From the NCBI RefSeq assembly GCF_019320115.1, contig NC_089589.1:25094690-25158689 (forward strand): DNA of 64,000 nt. Reading direction: 5' to 3'. The DNA comes from Miscanthus floridulus. Taxonomy: Eukaryota > Streptophyta > Magnoliopsida > Poales > Poaceae. Below the pieces are notes generated by a model. That model did not search any database. It had not been told where the DNA came from and saw only the letters and a list, made by a program, of their open reading frames with translations. This document shows, piece after piece, positions 1-9,486 of the stretch. The first letter of the stretch is position 1. Each line of letters begins with the position of its first letter. Both the position numbers and the translations under genes were made by a program.

Positions 1-542
1 ATGGGGTTATACTCAAAATCTAAACCATTCAGAATAAAGGATACCATCTCATCATTATCGATGGGTTTTCCAGCAGCAGCGATTTCATCTCCCAATGTCT
101 TCATCTTGTCGAAATACGCAGCAACGTTCATGCTTCCCTTCTTGAGGCTTGCAAGTTGCATACGTAGGTTTGTCACTCGTGCACGAGATTGTGCCGAGTA
201 CATGTTCTCCAGAGCCGCCCAAACTTCAGATGATGTTGTCAAGGTTGCTACCTGCGCCAGAATTGTAGGTGACAGGGAGTTGACGAGGAAGGCAAGCACC
301 TGCTGATCTTGTGCCAGCCATGTCGCATATGCTGGATTGGGGACTTCTTCTGTTTTGTCTCCCTTTTCTGCCTTAATGGTCTTTGCTGGTGGAGGCGTGG
401 TACCATCGAGGATGCCGAGAAATTGTGCTCCCCTGATTGGCGGCAACACTTGAGCCTTCCACAAGATGTAGTTGTCCCTTGTCAACTTTTCAGAGACCGC
501 CAGACCAAGATGGTTTGTCGACGATGATGAGGATGAAGCCAT
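1..542 (-). CDS. Ty1/copia gag, N-terminal part, open at window edge
   Basis: Reading the minus strand from an ATG at 540-542 gives about 180 codons without a stop to the window edge. The protein starts MASSSSSSTNHLGLAVSEKL and continues with the usual gag order of plant copia elements (UBN2/retrotran_gag type): a short N-terminal segment with the W-K-A-Q region, then TWLAQDQQVLAFLVNSLSPT, VWAALENMYSAQSRARVTNL and the FILNGLDFEYN stretch. This family forms the cytoplasmic virus-like particle that packages element RNA. Start choice: the first ATG, 30 bp downstream of a primer-binding site and LTR in the same orientation, exactly where gag should begin. The zinc knuckle and pol lie beyond the window. 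No stop or frameshift is seen, so this element is better preserved than its neighbours. Confidence 0.85.
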   Translation of the reverse strand, partial: MASSSSSSTNHLGLAVSEKLTRDNYILWKAQVLPPIRGAQFLGILDGTTPPPAKTIKAEKGDKTEEVPNPAYATWLAQDQQVLAFLVNSLSPTILAQVATLTTSSEVWAALENMYSAQSRARVTNLRMQLASLKKGSMNVAAYFDKMKTLGDEIAAAGKPIDNDEMVSFILNGLDFEYNP

Positions 543-572
543 GGCAGATTAGATGTGTTTCTTGAGGGGTTT

Positions 573-586
573 GGCTCTGATAACCA
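573..586 (-). other. Primer-binding site (initiator tRNA-Met type)
   Basis: The minus strand reads TGGTTATCAGAGCC directly next to the LTR edge at 587. It differs by one inserted base from the usual TGGTATCAGAGC site complementary to the 3' end of plant initiator tRNA-Met. It lies between the LTR and the gag start at 542, as expected. Confidence 0.75.
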
Positions 587-817
587 TGAAAGAAAGGAGG
601 GAACCAAGCCAACCTATCTTGGCGAGGCTTGGGCTTCGTGTTTATATATAGTCCAAAGGACAACAGATTACATCCAGGCGTTTACAACTTCAGGAGCAAG
701 TCACGGTCTATCTCTACCATATTTGGTTCTACCATAATTAGGAGTCCTAACTCAACCGTGACATGCATACCTGACGGTTCAACCGTGAGTACTACTCACG
801 TGTTGTTACATGTTACA
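587..817 (-). repeat. 5' LTR of copia element
   Basis: About 231 bp bounded by TG (read on minus, TGTAACA at 817) and CA at 587, followed by the primer-binding site. A TATA motif (TATATATAAA on minus) lies at 641-650 in the promoter position. The partner LTR is beyond the left edge, so the target duplication cannot be checked. The outer edge could also be at 810, since TGTTACA occurs twice close together. Confidence 0.7.
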
Positions 818-830
818 GCCATGCCATACT

Positions 831-2249
831 TTAGATAATTACATGTTTAACAGGGAGGACCCTGGTCGGTGGCGGCGCATCGTCTGGGTGGGCCCAGAAA
901 TCGATGACACGAAGGCGAACCACCGCAGCAAAGCCGTCACCAAGGTTTGAGAGAAGGAGCCGAGTATGGACATCCTCCACGTCGTCCACCAGCAGCGGCA
1001 CCCGAACAGTGGGGAAGTCGGTGCCGAGGAAGCAGTCCGGGTCCACGCCGATGGAGCAGAAGGCTAAGGTGGTGATGCGCTCCAGAGTCCAGTGTTCGAG
1101 GGGGAAGTCAAAGGCCACAACCTCCACCACCGTGCGGTAGCGGGCGACATAGCGGAAGTCCACCTCCTCGTGAGGCTCGATCACCAGCGGGTGCTCGCCA
1201 AGGCGGATGGGGGCCTGGCGCACGGTGGCTTCCCTGTAGTAGGGGTGCCTGAAGACCACGATCATCGCGCCCCAGGAGGAGGTAGCCAGGGGGGTCCCCC
1301 GCGGCACTCTAGAGCCTGGCAGATGAAGAGGCCAGGATCCGCAACAGTCGGCTCCACATAGGCGTAGGCGTAGCAGCGGCTTGTCTCCAGATCGATGAAG
1401 GGCATGTGGACTTCCGCATAGCCTGCGATGGAGGAGGAGGATTCTACCACGAGCAGAGGGGACGCCAGGCGCCCAGGGACAAAAGGGGTCGCGACCCACC
1501 AAGCAGGGTGGCGGGCCGAGCCGAGCTCCATGCGGCCATCGTCGAGGAAGTGCACCCTAGGAGAATGGCTCCGCTCTTGGCGAGCCAGGGGAGAGCGAAA
1601 CCGGGAGCCCCTGGCCGATGGAGGCGAGGGGGCCTGAGCCCTGGCAGAGCGGAGGTCCAGGAGGGGGGAGCACCAGGCAGCGCGGTCCACGCCCGACTAG
1701 CGCGTCGCCGCAGTCGAGGAGGTCGGGGCCCTGGTCAGAGAGACAGGGCCGCGGCGTCGCCCGGACATCCTCTCCAACAGGAGGCGCGGGGAGGAGCTCG
1801 ACATGGTGCACGCGAAGCTACGATGGCCGGATTGAAGGCAGTCCCGGCACTTGATCGGTGGAGAGACAACGAAAGCACTGGGAGCTGAGTGGAGGAAGAG
1901 AGTGAGTGCGTCTGCTCCGGCGGGTTGGGGGGGGGGGGGGGGGCTTCAAGGTAAGGCTGAGTTGAGCGGGAGCGGGGGGTGATGGCGGCCAGTCCTTGCC
2001 CGGGGGGCGCGGGGGCCCCGGGCGTTCCGGCGACACCCGTTGGGTCAGCAGGCGGCTCGGGGGTCGCGAAGCCCTGTGGAGAGCACTGCTGGGCAGCCGC
2101 GCCATGTTGAGGAGGACAGGCACGCTGTGTGACAGTGAGGGAGCCAGTGGAGGTGTTAACGGGAGGAGCGGTGGTTGCTTGAGTCGCCGGATTCGGGGGC
2201 GGCCTCGGGATTGCGCTGCTTTGAGTGGAGGGCTGCTGGGCGGCAGCAC
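831..2249 (-). pseudogene. Decayed DUF4283/CCHC zinc-knuckle-like gene of grass repeats
   Basis: On the minus strand a zinc knuckle lies at about 1880-1805: CFRCLSTD in one frame, then CRDCLQSGHRSFAC in another, so a frameshift splits the region near 1850. Further downstream (1300-895) the frame reads FRHPYYREATVRQAP, DFRYVARYRTVVEVVAFDFP and RVIDFWAHPDD. This resembles the DUF4283-like part of the many GC-rich CCHC proteins annotated as unclassified retroelement genes in grasses. The upstream section (2249-1890) is Pro/Ser/Arg-rich and low complexity, with a 17-G run at 1927-1943. It may continue the minus-strand reading frame at 4173-3245, with two insertions between. Role unknown; nucleic-acid binding is inferred from the knuckle only. 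Confidence 0.5.
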
Positions 2250-2259
2250 CGTGGGTTGG

Positions 2260-2725
2260 ATATCGAGCTGGCTTGGCTCTCGTTCTGACTCATTAAGATA
2301 AGGGGCTAGCTTAGCTCGGCTCGTTATTCTAACGAGCCAGAAAGCCAGCTCAGTTCGGCTCGTTAAAAGCTCGAGCTGGCTCGTTAAGCTCGTGAGCCAG
2401 GTATAAAAAATACATAAAATATAATATTTGTATTTATCTAAAGTTTGAGAATAATAATAATATAAAAAATAGATTTAGACTAGTTATCAGTCAATTTATA
2501 GGGTCTAGACCAGTTACCAGTCAATTGTAAAGTGCAAGACATGAAGTAATACAAAAACTAATATAAGTTTTGATATTTTTTTTTCTTAGAAGCTTGGCTC
2601 GTTTAGCTCGCGAGCTGACTCGTTATAGCTAACGAGCTAAAATTTTGGCTCGGCTTAGCTCGTTATCATAACGAGCCGAGCCGAGCCGAGTTGAGCCAGC
2701 CACGAGCCAAGCGAGCTAACGACCT
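2260..2725. repeat. Palindromic GCTCGTTA-rich repeat element
   Basis: Both ends are built from alternating GGCTCGTTA/TAACGAGCC words in opposite orientation: a left arm at about 2260-2400 and a right arm at about 2590-2725. Between them is an AT-rich core of about 190 bp. The arms can pair imperfectly, as in a MITE or another DNA transposon with compound inverted repeats. Edges are approximate, no target duplication could be fixed, and the superfamily is not assigned. Confidence 0.5.
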
Positions 2726-2959
2726 TCGAGTTTTTCGTCCGGCCTTAACCGTGAGGAGCAGGATAGCACCGCTGTGGGAGGGAGAGGGAACAGGTGATTG
2801 GGGTGTTACGGCGAGTAGGGAGAGTGACCGCAATCGCCGGATATGCGGGAGGCGCCAAGATCACGGCGACGTGCGGCGAGCACTGATGGGTGGCCTCCAC
2901 CTGTTTGACAGGATCGCAGGCACGGTGAAGGGAGAGGGGGTGGGAGGCAGCGAGCTTTA

Positions 2960-3244
2960 GGGCCCGTTTGGCACGGCTCGCAGCGGCGCCGGCTTATCTG
3001 ACAAAACGATGTAGAATCACTGTAGCAAAAGACGGTTTGCTCTCTCCTACTTTTCTGTCTCACTGTAGCAAAAACACTGTAGCGCGCGGGGGAAAGCCAC
3101 GAAAACTGGCTTCTCCGGCTTCGATGAACAGCGCCGATGTCAGTGAGAGGGGAGGAGAGGAGAGAGAAAACCGGCTTTTGCTACAGTGATGCTACAGTGT
3201 TGTCAGGTAAGCCGGAGCCGCTGCGAGCCGTGCCAAACGGGCCC
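2960..3244. mobile_element. Tourist-like (PIF/Harbinger) MITE, 285 bp
   Basis: Terminal inverted repeats of 44 bp begin GGGCCCGTTTGGCACGG and match with two mismatches. Both sides carry the direct repeat TTA (2957-2959 and 3245-3247), the target-site size and sequence typical of PIF/Harbinger Tourist MITEs. Imperfect pairing continues inward, with CACTGTAGCAAAAG on the left and its complement on the right, so nearly the whole element can fold into one hairpin. It interrupts the GC-rich minus-strand reading frame. Confidence 0.9.
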
Positions 3245-4173
3245 TTAAAGAGGAGGGGGCCCTGGATCGAGCAACTGGCCATTACTCCACTTTTCCCCCT
3301 TCCGTCCAGCTCATCATCAGCAGGGAAGCTGGCCCGCCGGGGGCCGTCATCAGGAGCATTCGGAGCAAGGTCACGGGGTGGAGAGGTTGGGAAGAGAGTT
3401 TGGGCTGGTCCACCTAAGCCATCAAGCCCATCCGGCCCATCCCGCGCAATGGACCCAGCGGAATTCAAATTTCCTGTGGACCCCACAGCGTCGTCCTCGG
3501 CGAGCTTGAGCTTGGCCATGGCGGTGGCCAGGTCCGAGAAAAGGGTCAGCTCCAAATCCCCAAGCTTGCAATGACCGCGGACCACCAGAAAATTGGCAAC
3601 ATTTTGGTTTGCAGCGGCAGAGCAGAAGATTCCCGGAAGGGGCATGGTTGCCGCAAAGAGGTGGGGTGGGGAGGAGAAGGAGAAGTTGAGAGCGTTCCGA
3701 ACCATGGAAGAGGTCACACGACGTCGGGTATCTAAGGAGATGACCCAGAAAAGCCTGGCGTCTTTGGCATCCAGGGGGACAACAGCCGGGGAAGGCAGAC
3801 GAAAATTAGTCGCGATGAGGTTCTTGAACAACACACCAGGCTGAAGATGGGGGCGTATTGGCGATGCAGCTTCCATCCGTGCGGGTGGCAGCTTGATGCC
3901 AACAGCAGCTCCCTTTTGTGCAGGGGCGGTCCATGGCAAGCGCCGAAGTCTCCGCGTGGGGCTCTGGCCCGTGCCCCAGGCCGGGAGCGACACCATGGCT
4001 CCAATCGGCAAGAAGACAGGGGTGGCAGAGGTTGGGATGGGGAGCAGGGGCGGGAGGGGTGAGAACAGCCTGGGAAACACAGGGGGGTTCGCCGGAGTGG
4101 GGTAGTTCGCCAGGCGGAGGTGAGGCGACTCGGGGTCGCCCCTGTCGGGGCCGAGCTCCGACCCGCGCCTCAT
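3245..4173 (-). pseudogene. Unrecognised Ala/Pro-rich reading frame cut by MITE
   Basis: An open minus-strand frame of about 310 codons begins MRRGSELGPDRGD and runs until it enters the MITE at 3244. Its middle part (LFKNLIATNFRLPSPAV, DAKDARLFWVISL, ANFLVVRGHCKLGDLEL) looks more protein-like than the Pro/Ser-rich N-terminus. I do not recognise the family. It may be the 5' part of the DUF4283/zinc-knuckle gene fragment further left, since both are GC-rich, on the same strand and separated only by inserted repeats. No intron or promoter signal was identified. The left end of the Pack-MULE lies 18 bp upstream of the ATG. Confidence 0.35.
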
Positions 4174-4191
4174 CCCCGTGGCCTCCTAAAA

Positions 4192-4394
4192 GGGGGAGAT
4201 CTAACTATTTGCCACTCTTACGGTGGCTGCCTCTCCGTTTGCCAACTTTATCGTGCCAATTACAAAATTGCCCGAGAAAACAGTAACCAGACTAATATTT
4301 TGCCATTTTCGCTGATGTGTCATGCCAGATCAGCGCGCCAGCGTGGAAGTTAACGCCTCCGTCTCCGCTGACCAACGGCGCCCGCAACTGTTCG
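4192..4394 (+). repeat. Left terminal inverted repeat of Pack-MULE
   Basis: 203 bp, reverse complement of 8348-8550 with two substitutions. The repeat ends at TTCG, after which the two sides are unrelated. The near identity of the arms suggests recent transposition or gene conversion. Confidence 0.92.
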
Positions 4395-4450
4395 CCAGCT
4401 CTCCATTTGTTCTGTTACAGATCGCAATCACCCATCCCCGCCATGTTCTG

Positions 4451-7400
4451 TTATAGCACGTACACCATGCCCACCTCGAGCAGCGACGCCGGCGGCACGC
4501 GCAGCGCCACGTCCGGGCCGCGGCAGTTCCGACGCAGGAAGTTGTAGCCGACGCAGACTACCAGCCTCTTGAGCAGCGATGACCCGGGCTTGGTCTTCAC
4601 ATGCGAGTGCCCCAGGATGAACGCCGTGCCAGCTTCCCGCGCCTCGCACAACTCGTGTAGCTCCTCCAGCACGCTCTCGTCCACGCCGGGGCTCTTGGGC
4701 GGCGCCACCGCGAATCTCACCTGCTTCTTCACGACCACCGGCTCCGCGGCGAGCTCTATGCCGTCCACGCGGTCAGAGGCAGACGACGTGCCGTCGTGGG
4801 AGTGGGATTCGTCGTAGCCCAGGCTCATGTGGCGCCGCAGTGGGTTGCTGCCGATGACTGTCAGCGCGTTCTCGCCCTCGTAGTAGCTGCTGTTGAAAGC
4901 TCTAGTTTGGTTTTGGTTAATTGATGAAACCCTAAGTGCTAACCTAGTTTATCAAGATGATTATGAGATAGGTAGCACTACTCCAAGTGATGAAGCAATG
5001 GTGAAGATCATGACAATGATGATGGCATGGTGATGGTCAAATGCTTAAACTTGGAAAAGAAGAAAGAGAAAAACAAAAGGCTCAAGGCAAAGGTATAAAA
5101 TGTAGAAGCCATTTTGTTTTAGTGATCAAGACACTTAGTGAGTGTGATCACATTTAGGATAGATAGCCGTACTATTAAGAGGGGTGAAACTCGTATCGGA
5201 ATGCGGTTATCAAAGTGCCACTAGATGCTCTAACTCAGTGCATATGCATTTAGGATCTAGTGGAGTGCTAACACCCTTGAAAATATTTGTGAAAATATGC
5301 TAACACATGTGCACAAGGTGTTTGCAGGGTTGAGATGGGTTTGGGTCCCTCTCTCCCTCCCACCGAGCTTGCGAGGCGGGATTCGGCGCTTTTGGAAAAA
5401 TGAAATGTCTATTTTTTATTACGCCGGATGCAAAATTCTTGGTGGTTGGCACACTTGAGAAAGGGTGAAGAAGTTAGAGTTGAAATGGAGTTGGTCGAAA
5501 TGATGCTGGCGTCGGTCTACTGACCGGACGCTGGGTCACTCAGCGACCGGACGCTGAAAGGCTGCGTCCGGTCGAGCTGGTAGAGAGGTCGCCAGTTTCG
5601 GTGTTGCACCGGACGCTGGACCTAAGATGCACCGGACGCTGGTTTCTACGTCCGGTCAAACTGACGGGTCTGCACAGTGGCTAAGGGTTGAGCACCGGAC
5701 GCTGGCTGCGTCCGGTCAAGGTTGACCGGACGCGTCCGGTCAAGGTTGACCGGACGCGTCCGGTCGGAAAAATATGCCTCGGGGAGCTTACTGGAAACGA
5801 CCGGACCCTGGGGCTTCAGCGTCCGGTCAGTTTTACCGGAGCGTCCGGTCAGCTTCGTAGCCGTTGAAATCTGACAAACAACGTTTGAAGCCGGTGACGC
5901 ATGGTGTCCATCGGGCGACCGGACGCTGAGGGCCAGCGTCCGGTCAGTATGACCAGAGCGTCCGGTCAGAGCGCGTTTTGCCCAGTGAAGGGGTATAACG
6001 GCTCTATTTGATGGGGGCTCTATTTATAGCCCCATGGCCGGCTCAAAGGACAACTCTTGCACATTTTCATTGACATAACAACCTTGTGAGCTTAGCCAAA
6101 GCCCTCCCACTCATCTCCATCGTTGATTCATCATCTTTGTGAGATTAGGAGAGAATCCAAGTGCATTGCTTGAGTAATTGCATCTAGAGGCACTTGGTAT
6201 TCGCGTTGCGCTGCGGATTTCGCTTGTTTCTCTTGGTGGTTGCCACCACCTAGACGGTTGGAGCAGCGGTGGAGGATCGGCATGAGTTGGTGATTGTTCG
6301 TGGCCGTCTCCGGTGATTGTAAGGGGAGTTGTACCTTCCCCGGCGGAGTGCCGAAAGGTAACTCTAGTAAATTGCTCGTGTCATTGAGTTACCTCACTTG
6401 TGGGTCGGTTCTTGCGGTGTCCAATCGTGTGGACGAGGTTTGTGAAACACCTCTTAGCCGCCGAACCACCAAGTGTTGGTCGACACAACGGAGACTAGCG
6501 TGTTGGCAAACACGTGAACCTCGGGAGAAAAATCGATTGTCTCTTATCATTTGCATTCTCCCGGTGATTGACTTGATCTTCATCTTGTGATTGGTTCATC
6601 CCCTACATGGCGGTATAATCACCCTACTTGCTTGTTTATATTCTTGCAAACTAGTTGATACAAGCTCTTTAGTGTAATTAGAATTGAGAGCTTGCTTTGT
6701 TATTTACATTCATCTAGTTGAGCTCTTTAGACTAGCAAGTGTGTGTGCCTAAGTAATCATTGCAACTAGAATTGTTGGATAGGTGACTTGCAACCCTTGT
6801 AGAGCTAGAGCAAGTTTGCATTACGCTATTTGTCATACTAATCAAATTGCTCTAGTTAATTTGTAGATTTTTAAATAGGCTATTCACCCCCCCTCTAGCC
6901 ATATTAGGACCTTTCAGCTGTCCCGCTGCTCGCCACCGTCGGCGTTGCTGCAGCGGAACAGCGCGTCCAGCTTGATGAACGTGGCGAGGCTCTCGACGAG
7001 CTCCGTCTCGAAGGAGTCCACGTCCTGGTGCACGTCGCGGTAGCCATAGCACATGATGCAGCGGTAGGAGCGGTGGCCCGGCGGGCCGACGCGGCCGACG
7101 AGGTAGCGCTCGGCGGGGAGCATGTGCGGCACCGTCACGGACTTAATGCAGACAAAGACCAGCACCCGATGGAACGCCGGCAGGTTGGTCACGAAGCGGG
7201 AGAAGTTGGCTGGCACGCCGGAGGTGAGGTCGGTGTAGACGAGGCTGATGCCCGGGACGTGCACCATGCCCAGCTTGTCGTCCAGCGCCAGCAGCCACTC
7301 CAGGGTTACCTTGTTGTGCATGTTGTACTCGTACTTCTTGATCGTCGTGTGGTGCCACACGAACATGACGGCGAGCAGGATGAGCGCTAGGAGGATCGGC

Positions 7401-8347
7401 AGCCACGCGCCTTCCAGGAACTTGATTAGCGACGCCGAGAAGTAGAGCGCCTCGATGGAGCCGAAGAAGAGGAAGAAGGCGAGGGCCAGCCATGGAGACT
7501 GGTCCTAGCACAGCATGATCACCAGGGACATGAGGCACGTTGTCACCAGCACCACCGTGATCACGGCCAAGCCTGCACAACAATTCAGAAGCAAAAGTTC
7601 AGGTATATGGTTGGATCAGTTTTCTGCACATGATCATCAGTGCCAGGAAAGCAAGATACTCTACTCACCAGACGCGTTTCCCATGTGCTTGGTGTTACGG
7701 AAACCAACAGTGACAGCAATGCAGAGGACCATGAGGATCCAGTTGACCTCAGGGATGTATATCTGGCCATGAACTTTGTCAGACGTGTGCACGACTTTCA
7801 CCCTGGGGAAGCAGCTCAGTGACTGGCTCTGGCTGATGATGGAGAACGTGCCGCTGATGGTGACCTGGCTGCCGACCACCGACGCCAAGATCGCCAGCAC
7901 TAGCACTGGCCATCTTACACTCTCTGCATTCATCACAGAGGCAAAAGCCTGTGAATGTCTGAAACTCTGAAAGCGTAGTGTGATGTGAGAATAAACCAGC
8001 CATGTAGTAGTGTGGCGTACCAGGAACTGCAATGTAGAATCCAATTTGGTAGCTTGCGTCAAGGTTATGGTGCTGGGACAAATAAGCAACTTGGCCCATG
8101 TATCCCAGGATCAGTGAAGGGTACACCAAAGAAGTGAAAGCAAGCTGAAAAAAAAACGACAGACTTCATCAGTAGGAGGGATTGAGTGCCCTGTAGACCT
8201 GGGGGTTCCAGCGGATGATGTTGTACAGGCCGATCGTGCTCATGCAGAGCAGCCAGGCGAGGATGATCTGCGCGAAGAGGAACCCTACGCGGTGGGTGCC
8301 GTAGTGCGCGAACAGGAATACTAAAATGGCGCAGGTTATCGGAATGA
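4451..8347 (-). pseudogene. Captured HAK/KUP/KT potassium transporter fragment
   Basis: Plant HAK/KUP/KT proteins carry K+ across plasma or vacuolar membranes. Minus-strand exons: 8347-8169 ([44 protein letters not shown]), 8144-8021 ([18 protein letters not shown]), 7923-7669 ([41 protein letters not shown]), 7572-6917 (FFLFFGSIEALYFSAS, MFVWHHTTIKKYEYN, GVPANFSRFVTNLPAFHRV), and, beyond the inserted LTR, 4890-4451 (EAREAGTAFILGHSHVKT, LLKRLVVCVGYNFLRRNCRG, ending SLLEVGMVYVL-stop). The introns at 8020 and 7668 have GT-AG borders and correct phase. The N-terminal third is missing. Defects: a two-residue gap before YGTHRVG, loss of the exon after NPSY, TAG at 7505-7507 where the family has Trp, and the 2-kb LTR inside the last exon. 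It cannot make a transporter. Confidence 0.93.
4891..6916. repeat. Solo LTR, Sirevirus-like, inserted in transporter exon
   Basis: 2026 bp from TGTTGAAAGC to GGACCTTTCA, flanked by GCTGC (4886-4890) and GCTGT (6917-6921), a 5-bp target duplication with one mismatch. Removing it restores the transporter reading frame (RDS followed by YYEGEN). From 5515 to 5970 the words ACCGGACGC and GCGTCCGGT occur about 17 times, facing each other as palindromes. Such motifs are characteristic of Sirevirus LTRs. A TATTTATA motif lies near 6020, suggesting + orientation of transcription. No internal region remains, so it is a solo LTR from intra-element recombination. Confidence 0.82.
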
Positions 8348-8420
8348 CGAACAGTTGCGGGCGCCGTTGGTCAGTGGAGACGGAGGCGTTAACTTCCACG
8401 TTGGCGCGCTGATCTGGCAT
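8169..8420 (-). CDS. Chimeric reading frame: MULE repeat fused to transporter exon
   Basis: Starts at an ATG inside the right terminal inverted repeat ([16 protein letters not shown]), then continues in frame into transporter residues from VIPITC on. It stops after 83 codons at RALNPSY. The hydrophobic runs AILVFLF and [18 protein letters not shown] would make one or two membrane spans. Such fused transcripts are known for Pack-MULEs, but nothing here shows expression. It could equally be an untranslated relic. Confidence 0.4.
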   Translation of the reverse strand: MPDQRANVEVNASVSTDQRRPQLFVIPITCAILVFLFAHYGTHRVGFLFAQIILAWLLCMSTIGLYNIIRWNPQVYRALNPSY

Positions 8421-8550
8421 GACACATCAGCGAAAATGGCAAAATATTAGTCTGGTTACTGTTTTCTCGGGCAATTTTGTAATTGGCACGATAAAGTTGG
8501 CAAACGGAGAGGCAGCCACCGTAAGAGTGGCAAATAGTTAGATCTCCCCC
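8348..8550 (-). repeat. Right terminal inverted repeat of Pack-MULE
   Basis: 203 bp, the partner of 4192-4394. It supplies the ATG (8418-8420, minus) and about 24 codons that read without a stop into the captured transporter exon. Translation of the gene fragment could therefore start inside the repeat. Confidence 0.92.
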
Positions 8551-8555
8551 TAAAA

Positions 8556-9441
8556 GGTGGTATCTTATTACAACTAGTATTACAGAAAAAACCCGAAATA
8601 GAAATATTCTTCAACATGTTTTTAAAAGAACTTGAACTAGGGGAATGCTTCCCCTGAGATATTTCATTAAGGAAAAAATCTCAACCACAAGGTCAAGAAA
8701 AGGCCATGAACCCCATCTATTGAATAGCACGAGTGGCCTTTTTTTTTTTTTTTTTGGAAACGGAGAGTTGAGCTCCCAACCAGTAGGTCCAACACATTCT
8801 CAATATTCAGTTGCGAGTTTAATCCTATTTTGTTTGTTAGGTGAATGTACAGCAAGGAGTAGATGGGGGAGATAAAAGTTCTGCTACTGAGTACAACGTT
8901 GCTGGTCCAGATGAGGATTTAACTTCAGTTCGTCTGGAGCTAGGTCAGCCACAGCACGTAGCCAAAGAGCAACTGGAAGAACCAACATTGAGGTAAGTGT
9001 TTCATGCTAATCTGACAAACTATTTTTTTTGTTTGATATCAGTGCATATCAAATAATATGTTGACCAGTCACTGAAATTTCAGACGGCTTTGACTGCGTT
9101 GAATGGGAGAATCACGAGCGGGCTTACAAGCTGGAGTTACCTTACCATTACTACAGGCGTTTATCAACAGTCCTGCTACTGTTCAAGATCAAGTGCTGTG
9201 AAACCAATTGCATTAACTGTACTCATCACTCATCAGTATCATTTGAACACATTTGTCCATAGTATTCAGTATGATTGTTGGAAAGTCTATTTTGTATTGT
9301 CCGGTAAAAAGATGGCATACCTGTCAAATCATGGATGAAATTTGTAAAGTGAAGTCAGCAGGTGTAAGATTCATCTAGTAAAGTTTTACATCCACAAGTG
9401 TATTCATCATACACGCTTCTGGTGTAGAGTCTGCAGGTTAC
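8556..9441 (+). pseudogene. 3' fragment of the AGL17-like MADS gene (third copy)
   Basis: Near-identical to 42783-44070 of the full gene. It starts exactly at the 5' splice site of intron 6 (AAAAG then GTGG), includes exon 7 (8841-8992, 152 bp, open, same length as in the full gene) and exon 8 (9084-9093), and continues through the 3' flank. Exons 1-6 are absent. The left border coincides with the Pack-MULE edge. Exon 7 encodes GGDKSSATEYNVAGPDED and [18 protein letters not shown], so a few residues differ from copy 1. The fragment lacks the LINE found at 43490-43881 and so preserves the empty site (about 9265-9278). No promoter is visible. Confidence 0.9.
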
Positions 9442-9486
9442 CCATCTACTCCTTGCTGTACATGCACCTAAGAAACAAAATAGGAT
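9442..9486 (-). repeat. 45-bp inverted filler copied from MADS intron 6/exon 7
   Basis: The 45 bp are an exact reverse complement of 43037-43081, which spans the end of intron 6 and the first bases of exon 7 of the full MADS gene. It sits inside otherwise collinear 3' flank: GGTTACCC before it and ACAAGTTCT after it match the full copy, where unrelated bases stand instead. The nearer exon 7 copy (8824-8868) differs from it at two positions. Confidence 0.88.

Larger units (their letters stand above)
4192..8550 (-). mobile_element. Pack-MULE-like transposon carrying a potassium-transporter fragment
   Basis: The ends form 203-bp inverted repeats (4192-4394 and 8348-8550) that differ at only two positions. 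Each begins GGGGGAGATCTAACTATTTG; the GAGAT..TATTTGCCA pattern resembles Mutator-like termini. No transposase frame is present. The inside is a gene fragment of the HAK/KUP/KT potassium transporter family, with introns, in minus orientation, which fits a Pack-MULE. A 2026-bp solo LTR was inserted later, so the element was about 2.3 kb at first. Both flanks carry TAAAA (4187-4191 and 8551-8555). That is shorter than the usual 9-bp MULE duplication, so the superfamily assignment is likely but not proven. Confidence 0.8.

Noticed and set aside
904..1361. Plus-strand open frames opposite the DUF4283-like region
   Set aside because: Low complexity, antisense to the recognisable protein.
7143..7583. 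Alternative minus frames over the transporter exon
   Set aside because: The frame with recognisable HAK/KUP/KT residues is another one; these are shadows.
4451..8347. Functional potassium transporter gene
   Set aside because: N-terminal third missing, internal stop, lost exon and a 2-kb LTR in the last exon.
8645..8875. Open frame across intron 6 of the MADS fragment
   Set aside because: Intron sequence with a T run; the real coding part is exon 7 at 8841-8992.
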